Shown: one piece after another, positions 7,957 through 15,862 of the stretch | Position numbering within the stretch: the stretch's first letter is position 1 | How the letters are laid out: each line of letters opens with the position of its first letter | Translations under genes and position numbers: made by a program | Source of the DNA: Bog-756 sp963828385 | GTDB taxonomy: Bacteria > Actinomycetota > Acidimicrobiia > Acidimicrobiales > RAAP-2 | Reading direction: 5' to 3' | Length of the DNA stretch: 64,000 nucleotides | NCBI GenBank assembly: GCA_963828385.1 | Contig: CAWHEF010000002.1 | Location: 2,108,001-2,172,000, forward strand | The notes under the pieces: generated by a model | Seen by the model: the letters and a program-made list of their open reading frames with translations, nothing else | The model's database searches: none | Told to the model about the DNA's origin: nothing

Positions 7957-10477
7957 CTAGGGCGCGATCCTCGCCGCCACGACCGAGTTGAGGGCGCAGA
8001 CCTGGCCCCGCGGGATGGGACCCGGAGAGGGCACCGGGTCCTCCTTCCGCCGGCGCCCCTCGGGCACGAGGGTGGCGGCCACCGACGCTCCCGGCGCCAG
8101 GTGGAACCACGAGCGGGAGGGCCGGAAGCCCGGCACCTCGACGTGCACGAACTGGGCGAAGGCGCGGCTCGAGACGGTGAGGGACCATTCCTCTCCATCG
8201 GCTTGGCGGACGTCCGCCTGAAGCCCGACCTCCCGGTGGACCGGGCGATCGAGCCCGCCGGGCAGGTAGTGGGTCTCGGCCAGCGCAGTCCCCTCGTCGT
8301 CGACGAGCCCGATCCTCACCACCTCGTAGGGACGGGGGCCGAATTGATAGGCATAGGTGAGGTCGCGGAATCCATCGAAGAGCGCATCGGCCCGGACCTC
8401 CAGGGCCCCGCGGGCCGGGACCTCCACCTGCCTGCCGGCCTCCTCGAGCCGGTGCTCGGTCCCGAACAGCTCCACCGTGAGGCGGCCCGCACGCGGGACC
8501 GGGCCGTCGTTGACCAGGTGGACGGCGAGCCCGTTCAGGCCCTCGTCGGTGACGAGCACGCCGACGGGCTGCAACAGCCGGGACAGGGAGTACCAGGCCG
8601 ACTTGGGCCTGCCGTACCCGTCGACGATCCCCCAACCGGCTCCGACCCTGAGGTCGCGGAGCCCGACGAGCAGGAGGCCGTCGCACGGCGACCCGCGCCG
8701 GCGCCACTCGCAGGCGGCCGCCTCCATGACATGGGCGACGGTCGCCCGGCCGAGGTCGAGCGCCCGCTCCGGATCGCGGCGCCGGAGGACCCGCACGTCC
8801 TCGCCGAAGAGCATCTGGGTGTAGAAGTCCCGGACGTCCTCCAGGTCCCAGGAGCCGCCGGTGTCGTGGTGCACGGCCCGCTTCCAGCCCGGATCGTGTC
8901 CGGCAGCTCGGGCGCCCCCGAAGGCCTCGTCGACGGTCGCCTGCTCGGGCGGTTGGGCAAAGGCGAGGCCCTCGCTCACGAACCGGGGCGCAGAGCGCCG
9001 CAGATCGTCGAGGGGTCGCATGAACACACCGACCCCGGTGTAGTGGCTCACCCCCTCGTCGACCTGGAACGGCAGCGTGCCTCCGGTCGGCGACGACGTG
9101 AGGTACGGGATCCCGGGGGCAAGGGCAGCCGACCGCTCGGCGATCACCTTCCCGGTCACCGGTGACCCCCAGCGCTCACGGGGCAGCCCGAACATGGCCG
9201 GCTGTTCCTCGAGCTCCTGGCCTCCGCACACGACCGAGAGGCTCGGATGGGCGGCAGCTTCCCGGAGCAGGACGGTCACCTCGTCGGCGACCGACCGCTC
9301 GAAGTCGGGATCGTCCGGAGGGTCCACCATGCCGAGCATCGTGTCCTGCCACACCATGATGCCGAGGCGGTCGCAGCGGGCGTAGAAGGACGGCGGCGGG
9401 TACACCGTCCCGCCGGGGATGCGGACCATGTTCATGCCCGCCCGGCGCAGCAGGGCGAGGGTCTCCTCGGTCTCCCCCCCTCCCCGGCGAGCGTGACCGG
9501 GTCGACCGGATACCAGCACCCTCCCCGGCAGAACACGTTCACGCCGTTCACCGCCAGGGAGAACGCGCCATCCCTCCGGTCCACCTCGACGGTCCTGAAC
9601 CCGACGCTGCCGACCGGCCACCTGGCGTCCCCGCACCGCGCCGTCACCGGATAGAGCGGTGCCGGCCCGTGCGTGTGCGGCCACCACCGCTCGATCCCGG
9701 GCACGTCGAGAGAGCCGGTCGCGCGCAGCCGCTCGCCCGTCGTCCGTGCGTCCAGCGGGGCCTCCGACCCCCCACCTCGACGGTGAACCCGGCAGGTGGC
9801 TCCGGCCCTCCGTCGGGGAGGGCCCAGTCGAGCTCGACGGCGACCGACCCGGCGCCCTCCGGCCCGCAGGCGGCGAGGAGCCGTCGATCGACCAGGTGAG
9901 GGCCGGTGAGGGGAACGAGGCGCACCGGCCGCCACGGCCCCACCGGGGCCGGGGTCACCACCCAGCCGGGCTGGCGGCCGAGCAGGGTGGTTCGGAACCA
10001 GCGCAAGCTCTGGTTCGAGGCTCCTGCCGTCTTCCAACGGGGCCGGGGCCGGCGGGGCACGAGCAGGGGGCCGAGGGCGGCGCAGCGGATGACCAACTCG
10101 TTCTGGTCCGAGAGGGCGCCGACCCGGAGGCGCCGGGGTGTGAACATCGACGTGGAGGACGAGAGGTGCACACCGTTGAGCCATACGTCGGACACCGTGG
10201 CCACCCCTTCGACCTCCAGCAGGTGGGAGCCGGGTCCGCCACGGCCCGGCCCGGCGAACCGGCAGCGGTACCACCAGTCCTGGCCGTCGAGCTCGACCGA
10301 GGACCGTTCCTCGACCCCGGCGGTGCGCTGGGCGCCGGCCACCGTGCCGGGCACCGATGCCGGCATCCAACCGAGGGCGGTGTCGAGGGCGTCGGGCCCT
10401 GCGATCTCGCCTGCCGGCGCCGGCGTGCACTCCCAGACAGCGGAGGCGAGCACGTCGGTGCCGGGCTCAGCCTCCAT
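7957..10477 (-). pseudogene. glycoside hydrolase family 2-like protein (beta-mannosidase type), two frameshifts
   Basis: Three overlapping minus-strand frames together give one protein of about 838 residues. The N-terminal sugar-binding jelly roll (from ATG 10477, with 'DGQDWWYRCRF' and 'VSDVWLNGVHL') runs to about 9770. The middle ('PVGSVGFRTVEVDR...NVFCRGGCWYP') runs to about 9478. The TIM barrel ('RRAGMNMVRIPGG', 'HPSLSVVCGGQE', 'PRFVSEG') and C-terminal domains run to 7957. The breaks fall at G runs (C6 at 9768-9773, C7 at 9474-9480 on the plus strand) and each is repaired by adding one base. Acid/base Glu in GGQE (usually N-E) and nucleophile Glu in FVSEG are kept. The ATG start overlaps the DUF1839 stop by 11 nt. 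It is either a decayed gene or one with sequencing indels. Confidence 0.8.
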
Positions 10478-11441
10478 ACCGGCTCACCATGATGTCGATG
10501 GCCCGGGCCCAGTTGGCCGCCATCGGCTCGATGACGGCACCGAGGTCGATCCCGCGCCCCCGCACCACCCGGGCCAGGGAGAACTGGAGCGCCTTGGCCG
10601 CCGAAGACACGGCCCGGAACGCTTCGGCCGCCTCCTTCGAACCCGACCGACCGTGCTCGTCGAGCCAGTCGACGAACGATGCCGCCATCTCGGCCGTGGC
10701 CCCGCACTGGCGGCAGGTGCCGAAGGAGTAGCGGTGGAACGTCTCGAGGTCCCGGCCGGCCAGCCACTCGAGGTCCCGGCCGAGACGCTCGCCCAGGCGG
10801 AGCACGGGATTGTCCCTCGGGCGGCGGGCAAGGTGATCGGCGGTCACGCCGAGCGCCCGGTCGACGAGGTCGGGATCGTGGCTGCGGATGCCGTCGAGGC
10901 GGATCGACTCGACGTAGGGAGGCAGGACCAGCTCGCCGGCGTGGCTTCCCAGGGTGAAGACGCCGTCGAAGTCGTCGCCCTCGAGCTCGAAGTAGCCGGC
11001 GTTGTGGAAGTAGCCGAGCCGGCCGCCATCGACGTCGAGGAACTGGGGGACGATCGTGGTCTTCACGTGGGCCGACCGGTAGGCCACCTCGCGGGTGTCG
11101 GGCAGGTAGTAGGAGTCGGCCTCGACCGTGCAGAGCCGGCCCAGGCCGAGCTGCTCGTCGACGTGGTCCACGACCGCCTTCCACACGTTGAGCTCGTTGA
11201 CCTCGATGCCGTAGACGGCCCGGAGGTCCTCGGGCGGGTACTTGAAGAACCGCCACTGGTCACCTTCGAAGTCGGCGCTGAGGGTGAAGGCGCCGGCCGC
11301 CAGCGGATCGAGGCCCAGGGCGTGGAGGACCTCGATCCAGACGTCCACGTAGCAGTTGGTCTCGGTCCAGTCCCGCTCCACAGCGTGGAGAGGATGGGCA
11401 TCGAAGGTCTCGACCGCCAGCGACTCGAGAAGCCGGGTCAC
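10467..11441 (-). CDS. DUF1839 family protein
   Basis: A 324-residue soluble protein matching the DUF1839 pattern: 'WTETNCYVDVWIEVLHALGLDP', 'EGDQWRFFKYPPEDL', 'EADSYYLPDT' and 'GYFHNAGYFELEGDDF'. The C-terminal helical part has 'YSFGTCRQCGATAEMAA' with a CxxC. The family's biochemistry is not established, but it is found beside aminoacyl:carrier-protein ligases, as here. GTG 11441 is the likely start; the frame is open to 11591, but that would overlap the ligase by 128 nt. It follows the ligase by 22 nt and overlaps the GH2-like start by 11 nt. It probably acts on the aminoacyl carrier protein or its product, which is inference from context. Confidence 0.85.
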   Translation of the reverse strand: MTRLLESLAVETFDAHPLHAVERDWTETNCYVDVWIEVLHALGLDPLAAGAFTLSADFEGDQWRFFKYPPEDLRAVYGIEVNELNVWKAVVDHVDEQLGLGRLCTVEADSYYLPDTREVAYRSAHVKTTIVPQFLDVDGGRLGYFHNAGYFELEGDDFDGVFTLGSHAGELVLPPYVESIRLDGIRSHDPDLVDRALGVTADHLARRPRDNPVLRLGERLGRDLEWLAGRDLETFHRYSFGTCRQCGATAEMAASFVDWLDEHGRSGSKEAAEAFRAVSSAAKALQFSLARVVRGRGIDLGAVIEPMAANWARAIDIMVSRYGG

Positions 11442-11463
11442 GACAACGGCCGGCCGGGGGGCC

Positions 11464-12390
11464 TCAGGGCCACAGGGCGGCGCGGGCCCCCGCCGGCCAG
11501 CGCCCGGGGTCGGGTCCGTGATGGTGGAAGAGGGCGAGTGCGATCCGGTCGAGGCCGAAGCCGAAGCACGCCGAGTGGGCCACGTCGCCATCGGCGGTGC
11601 GGATGTCGAACGGGCGACCGAAGTGGTCGAGATGACAGTTGGCCGAGGAGATGGCCGTCGGGCGCTCGGTGGCGTAGACGGGCGTCACGATCTCGAACTT
11701 GAGCTCTTCGTCACGCTGGTTGGCGGCGAGCATCCGGCCCGGTCGGCCGAAGAAGGGGTCGTTGGCCACGACCTGCTCCACCGGGATGCCGAGGCGCCCG
11801 AGGATGTCGCACCCGCGCTCCAGCCACAGGTCCCGATGGAGACGGGCCCCTTCCGGGGTGCCGAGATAGACGTACTCGTGCATCCGGAACGACTGCATGC
11901 GGAAGGGATCGGTGCTCGGCTCGTGGCGGAAGCAGTAGCCCGAGATGTCGACCCGGCAACCGCCCTCTTCCAGCACGCCGGTCATCGTCGGATAGAGCGG
12001 ATGGCACGCGGCCGGGCAGAGGACGATGTCGGTCGTCTCGAGGAGCGGTCCCCGGTCCTCACCGGCCTCGACGCTGCGGACGAGCTCGGCGTGCTGTCGC
12101 TCGTCGCCCCTGAAGGTGTGCACCGAGCCCATCTGGTCGGGGAACGACTCGAGGTACCCGTTCTTCTCGAAGTTGTCCCACGGCATGACGGGCGGGAAAC
12201 GCACCGGCCGGGCGTCCTGGTCGGACCCTGCCTCGATCACGACCCGGTCGAGGGCGTCGATGACCGCCTCATAGGGCGCCGAGCGCCCGTAGAGGCCGAC
12301 CACCGACGTGGTGATCAGGATGCCGGCATCGAGGAGGTCGGTCCGGAACCGTTCCCAGGGATCGGCCCGGTGCACGGTCTCGGAGGACAC
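11464..12390 (-). CDS. amino acid:[carrier protein] ligase (seryl-tRNA-synthetase-like catalytic core)
   Basis: A 308-residue homologue of the class II aminoacyl-tRNA synthetase core without a tRNA-binding domain. Motif 2 reads FRHEPSTDPFRMQSFRMHEY (about residues 154-173) and motif 3 reads ACFGFGLDRIALALF (about 274-288). Candidate zinc ligands are Cys125 or Cys129, Glu172 and Cys252, matching the Cys-Glu-Cys site of atypical SerRS-like enzymes. Characterised Bradyrhizobium and Agrobacterium relatives activate glycine or alanine and load it onto the phosphopantetheine arm of a small carrier protein instead of tRNA. GTG 12390 lies 7 nt after the flavoprotein stop, with a TGAGG-like site upstream. 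The cognate carrier protein is two genes upstream. Confidence 0.9.
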   Translation of the reverse strand: MSSETVHRADPWERFRTDLLDAGILITTSVVGLYGRSAPYEAVIDALDRVVIEAGSDQDARPVRFPPVMPWDNFEKNGYLESFPDQMGSVHTFRGDERQHAELVRSVEAGEDRGPLLETTDIVLCPAACHPLYPTMTGVLEEGGCRVDISGYCFRHEPSTDPFRMQSFRMHEYVYLGTPEGARLHRDLWLERGCDILGRLGIPVEQVVANDPFFGRPGRMLAANQRDEELKFEIVTPVYATERPTAISSANCHLDHFGRPFDIRTADGDVAHSACFGFGLDRIALALFHHHGPDPGRWPAGARAALWP

Positions 12391-12397
12391 CCGCGCC

Positions 12398-13579
12398 TCA
12401 CTCGCCCCGTTGGATGAGGAGCATCTGGGCCGTGCCGCCCATGATGCGATCGTTGTTGACCATGAGCGAAGCGCCCATTGCATCCCTCAGGTGCCGCCCC
12501 AGGCTGTAGGGGGTGCCGACGAGGTAGGACGCGAGCCCGCAGATCAGCATGCACTGGCGGATAACGTCCACCACGAGGGTGGACGCCGACACCTTGAGCG
12601 AGTTCATGGCGATGGCGAAGGTGACCGAGTCCAGGCGGTCGGGGTCGTCTTTGATCTCGTCGTAGCGTCGTACCGAGCCCCGCACGAGCTCGGCGAACTG
12701 AATCTGGGCGGCGTTGGTCTCGGCCAGGCGCATGGCACCGGTCGGCGTGGTGCCCGGATGCTTGCGGGCGTCGGACTGCACGAACCGGCGGGCCCGGTCC
12801 ACGGCGGAGGTGGCGATGCCCAACCACAGCGAGCTCCACAACAGATGGGCGACAGGGAGCATTGTCCTCGTCGAGATTTCCGCGTAGGGATCGTCGAGGA
12901 TGGCCGTGCGCTCGCCCGTCGCCCGGAGGACGAAGCCCGGACTGCAGGTGCCCCGGAACCCCAGGGCGTTCCACTCCCCGACCTGGTCGAGCTCCAGGCC
13001 CGGCGGCCGGCACAGGACCAGGACCTGGTCGTTGGGCGGGCTGTCGGGCGTGCGCCGGGCGGTGGTGAGGATGGCGTCGGCGAACCTCCCGTAGGAGATG
13101 ACCGGTGCCTGCTTGTCGAGCGTGAACCCGTCACCGACCGTCTCCACCGCGCACACGCTGCTCCCGACGTCGCCGCCGGTGCCCACCTCGGTCGTGGCCG
13201 ACGCCAGCAGGTACTGGCCGTCGGTCAGCTCGGCCAGGTAGTCCCGCAGGGCCTGGTTGCGACCGTGGCGGACCAGGCACGCCACCTGGATATGGTGCAT
13301 GGCCGTGACCATGGCGCTCGACGCGCAGTGCTGCCCGAGGCCCACGAGTCCTTCGGACACCTCGGAAAAGGACGCGCCGAGGCCTCCGAGGGAGGGGGGC
13401 ACCAGCGCGCCGAGCAGGCCTTCTGTCCGCAGCGCGGCGATCGTCTCGGCCGGGAACCGCGCCTCTGCGTCCACGTCGTCGGCGGCCGGTGCCGAGACCT
13501 CCTCACCGATCCGGGCCATCGCCGCAGCGACATTTCCACCTTCGGCGATGCGCGGCCGTTCACCTGTCATGCTCGCCAT
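12398..13579 (-). CDS. acyl-CoA dehydrogenase-like flavoprotein
   Basis: A 393-residue protein with the three-domain acyl-CoA dehydrogenase layout: N-terminal helices (FPAETIAALRTEGLLGALVPP), the FAD/substrate strand domain (TEVGTGGDVGSS, equivalent to TExGSGSD), and C-terminal helices ending in 'LMVNNDRIMGGTAQMLLIQRGE'. Family members oxidise acyl thioesters at C2-C3 using FAD, and some act on carrier-protein-bound aminoacyl groups (prolyl-carrier-protein oxidases, for example). With a carrier-protein gene 4 nt upstream and an aminoacyl ligase 7 nt downstream, its substrate is most simply an aminoacyl-S-carrier protein. That is inference; the reaction is unproven. Confidence 0.85.
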   Translation of the reverse strand: MASMTGERPRIAEGGNVAAAMARIGEEVSAPAADDVDAEARFPAETIAALRTEGLLGALVPPSLGGLGASFSEVSEGLVGLGQHCASSAMVTAMHHIQVACLVRHGRNQALRDYLAELTDGQYLLASATTEVGTGGDVGSSVCAVETVGDGFTLDKQAPVISYGRFADAILTTARRTPDSPPNDQVLVLCRPPGLELDQVGEWNALGFRGTCSPGFVLRATGERTAILDDPYAEISTRTMLPVAHLLWSSLWLGIATSAVDRARRFVQSDARKHPGTTPTGAMRLAETNAAQIQFAELVRGSVRRYDEIKDDPDRLDSVTFAIAMNSLKVSASTLVVDVIRQCMLICGLASYLVGTPYSLGRHLRDAMGASLMVNNDRIMGGTAQMLLIQRGE

Positions 13580-13583
13580 GCCG

Positions 13584-13826
13584 TCACCCCTTGGCCTGCA
13601 TCTGCTCGACCCCCGACCGGATGGCGCCGATCGACTCGAACGTGGACTTCTTCAACATGTCCTCGGAGAACTCGACGTCGAAGGCGTCCTCGATGGCCAG
13701 CATGACGTTTACGCTGGCGTGGGAGGTCATGCCTGCGGCGAACAGGTCGGCGTCGTCATCCAGTGTCGCCACGTCGACGGCGAGCCGGGCGTGCTCCCCC
13801 AGTACCTGGCGGATCGTCTCGTCCAC
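13584..13826 (-). CDS. acyl/aminoacyl carrier protein
   Basis: An 80-residue acidic four-helix carrier protein. The phosphopantetheine site is LFAAGMTSHASV with Ser35 as attachment residue. It departs from the usual G-x-D-S-L: the residue before Ser is Thr and the one after is His. A 'G-(L/M)-T-S-(H/F)' type motif fits dedicated amino-acid carriers. The remainder (VNVMLAIEDAFDVEFSEDML) is a normal recognition helix with acidic residues. It starts with GTG 13826, 2 nt after the phosphopantetheinyl transferase stop, and ends 4 nt before the flavoprotein gene. It should carry the amino acid activated by the 11464-12390 ligase. Confidence 0.9.
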   Translation of the reverse strand: MDETIRQVLGEHARLAVDVATLDDDADLFAAGMTSHASVNVMLAIEDAFDVEFSEDMLKKSTFESIGAIRSGVEQMQAKG

Positions 13827-13828
13827 GA

Positions 13829-14395
13829 TCAGTCCATCCCTTTCTCACCGGTCGGCGGCGGCGGATCGTCTTGTCGGTCGAGCCGAGGAATTCCGCACAG
13901 GCCCACCACCACCGCGCCCGCCAGGGCGTCCTCGTGGGTCAGGCTCACCGCCAGCTCATCGATCCCCGCCTGCTCGGCCAGCAACCGGGCACGGCCCCCC
14001 AGTCGTATCGTGCACCAGCCGTCCGCGGCGCTGTGCACCTCGATACTAGGCCACTGCGGACGCCATCCGGAAGGACGCAGGACCTTGAGGGCGGCTTCCT
14101 TCGCCGCGAACCGGGCCGCCAGCCCTTGGCACGAGTATCCGTCGACAGCAGCCGTCCTGCACGAGGACAGCTCGTGTTGCGTGAACACGCGTCGGAGGTA
14201 CCGGTCACCGAAGCGCCCGAGCGACCCGGCGACGTCGGCCACGGCGACGAGGTCGACACCCACTCGGACCTCGGGCCGGGACAACAGACCGTCGACGGCT
14301 CGGCCACCGCCGGCGCCCCACGCCACGAGCAGCCGGGCGGCGTCCGACCCCACCGCCGCTTCGAGGCTCGCCGAACTCGGCCCGGCCGGCGTCAT
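13829..14395 (-). CDS. AcpS-type 4'-phosphopantetheinyl transferase
   Basis: A 188-residue protein whose core matches holo-ACP synthase: VGVDLVAVADV (metal-binding Asp) near residue 45 and ARFAAKEAALKVL near residue 94 (Glu of the F-x-x-K-E-A motif). It has 'SLTHEDALAGAVVV' at the end. An additional N-terminal segment of about 40 residues is not part of the usual AcpS. It transfers 4'-phosphopantetheine from CoA to the carrier-protein serine. ATG 14395 overlaps the glycosyltransferase stop by 4 nt, and the stop is 2 nt from the carrier-protein start, so it is very probably dedicated to that carrier. A separate housekeeping AcpS is expected elsewhere in the genome. Confidence 0.9.
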   Translation of the reverse strand: MTPAGPSSASLEAAVGSDAARLLVAWGAGGGRAVDGLLSRPEVRVGVDLVAVADVAGSLGRFGDRYLRRVFTQHELSSCRTAAVDGYSCQGLAARFAAKEAALKVLRPSGWRPQWPSIEVHSAADGWCTIRLGGRARLLAEQAGIDELAVSLTHEDALAGAVVVGLCGIPRLDRQDDPPPPTGEKGMD

Positions 14396-15705
14396 ATCGG
14401 GGCCGTCTCCGACGCGTCCGACAGCGGGTCCGGGAGGGGGTATCCCCCGGATGTGCCCTGATCCGGCGCCGCTTCCGGCGTCCCGCCTACTTGCGACGCG
14501 TGGCCGGCGCCGTCCATCACCCGGTCGTAGACGGCGCAGTACTGCTCGGCGATCCGCTGCCAACCGAAGTCGACCATCCGCCGGCGTCCGGCCCGGCCGA
14601 GCATCCCTCGACGGCCGGGGTCGGCGAGCAGCTTCGAGAGGACGGCGGCGAACCTGGGCGTGTCGAAGGGATCGACGAGCACGCCGTCCTCCCCGTCCCG
14701 GACGAACTCGGGCGGTCCGCCCCGGCTGGTCGCCACCACCGCCGTGCCCGCCCGCCACGCCTCCAGCACGACGATCCCGAACGGCTCGAACCGGCTGGGC
14801 ATGACGAAGAGCTCGGACCCAGCCATGGCGGCGGCCACGTCGTCGCGGTCCAGCCGGCCGACGAAGTGGACCCGATCGGCGATCCCGAGCGAGCCGGCCT
14901 GGGCGTGCAGCGACTCGAGCGACGCCCCCGCCCCGGCGATCACCAGATCCGCGGTCCGCTGGTCGGTGCCCATCGACGCGTAGGCCGACAGCAACAGATC
15001 GAAGCCCTTCTTCTCGACGACCCTGCCGAGTGCGAACAGATAGGGCCGGCCGCCGGCGATGCTCTGGCTCCGGCGACCACCGGGCGCACCGGCCCGGTCT
15101 CCGACCTCGGCCCCGGCGCCGGCGCCGGCGTCGTCGCCGAGGTCGACGCCGTTGAAGATCACCTCTCCCCTGCCGGGAGCGAGGCCGAACCGGTCCTCTG
15201 CGTCGGCGAGCGTCCAGGCCGAGCACCCGGTGACGGCGGCGGCGTGGGCCAGGGCCGAGCGCAGCGACCACCGGAGCGATGCCGAGATGTCGAAGATGTC
15301 GCCGTCGTCCATGACCGTCTCTCCCTGGAGCGTGACGACGAGAGGGACGCCGGTCATCCTCGATACCGCGGCGGCGTACGCCCCGTTGGGCCCGAAGCAC
15401 TGGACGTGGAGGACGTCGGGCCGGAAGGCGGCCACGGCCCGGCGCAGGGCCAGCAGGGTCCTCGTCCCGGTGGTGGCCGTCCGGTAGAGGGCCGACCAGC
15501 TGGTGGCGGGCAGGGGCATGGGCAACCGGCGGACGAGCAGCCCGTCGCGGACCTCGACCGTCTCGGGCTCGGAGAGGCTCTGCAGCGTCCAGACCTGGAC
15601 CTCGTCACCGGAGCGGTCGAGGGCCAGGCCGAGGTGGCGGGTCAGCTCCTCGACCCCGCCGAGGGATGGCACGTAGGAGCTCGGGAGCAGGGCGATTCGG
15701 ACCAT
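14392..15705 (-). CDS. family-4 glycosyltransferase
   Basis: A 437-residue GT4 enzyme. The N-terminus reads VRIALLPSSYVPSLGGVEE, the acceptor-side Gly-Gly loop. The donor domain has LFALGRVVEKKGFDLLL and the E-x7-E segment SRFEPFGIVVLEAWRAGTAV. ATG 15705 is preferred over the open upstream frame because it places the first beta strand at residue 2. A short low-complexity D-A-G-A-G-A-G-A stretch lies between the two domains. It is the first gene of the minus-strand unit that includes the phosphopantetheinyl transferase (ATGA overlap), carrier protein and aminoacyl ligase, linking glycan assembly with the carrier-protein pathway. Confidence 0.92.
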   Translation of the reverse strand: MVRIALLPSSYVPSLGGVEELTRHLGLALDRSGDEVQVWTLQSLSEPETVEVRDGLLVRRLPMPLPATSWSALYRTATTGTRTLLALRRAVAAFRPDVLHVQCFGPNGAYAAAVSRMTGVPLVVTLQGETVMDDGDIFDISASLRWSLRSALAHAAAVTGCSAWTLADAEDRFGLAPGRGEVIFNGVDLGDDAGAGAGAEVGDRAGAPGGRRSQSIAGGRPYLFALGRVVEKKGFDLLLSAYASMGTDQRTADLVIAGAGASLESLHAQAGSLGIADRVHFVGRLDRDDVAAAMAGSELFVMPSRFEPFGIVVLEAWRAGTAVVATSRGGPPEFVRDGEDGVLVDPFDTPRFAAVLSKLLADPGRRGMLGRAGRRRMVDFGWQRIAEQYCAVYDRVMDGAGHASQVGGTPEAAPDQGTSGGYPLPDPLSDASETAPI

Positions 15706-15862
15706 GACAGTTGATTGGGCGTCGGACCCGCCCGCCGGCGAGGGACCTGAACCCGGGCTCGACGGTAACAGGGGGACGGGAACCGGGCACACCCGTGCCC
15801 GCCGATCCCTCGAACATCGAGGACGGCCCCGTTGCGGGTGCGGGTGCTCCAGCTTCAGCTCC

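Noticed and set aside
9906..11702. Long plus-strand open frame of about 600 codons
   Set aside because: It runs antisense to DUF1839 and GH2-like genes that have clear domains; its composition is antisense-like with no recognisable domain.
15700..15860. Promoter for the carrier-protein operon
   Set aside because: The gap before the first glycosyltransferase gene is GC-rich and shows no credible -35/-10 pair; the operon may be transcribed from further upstream.
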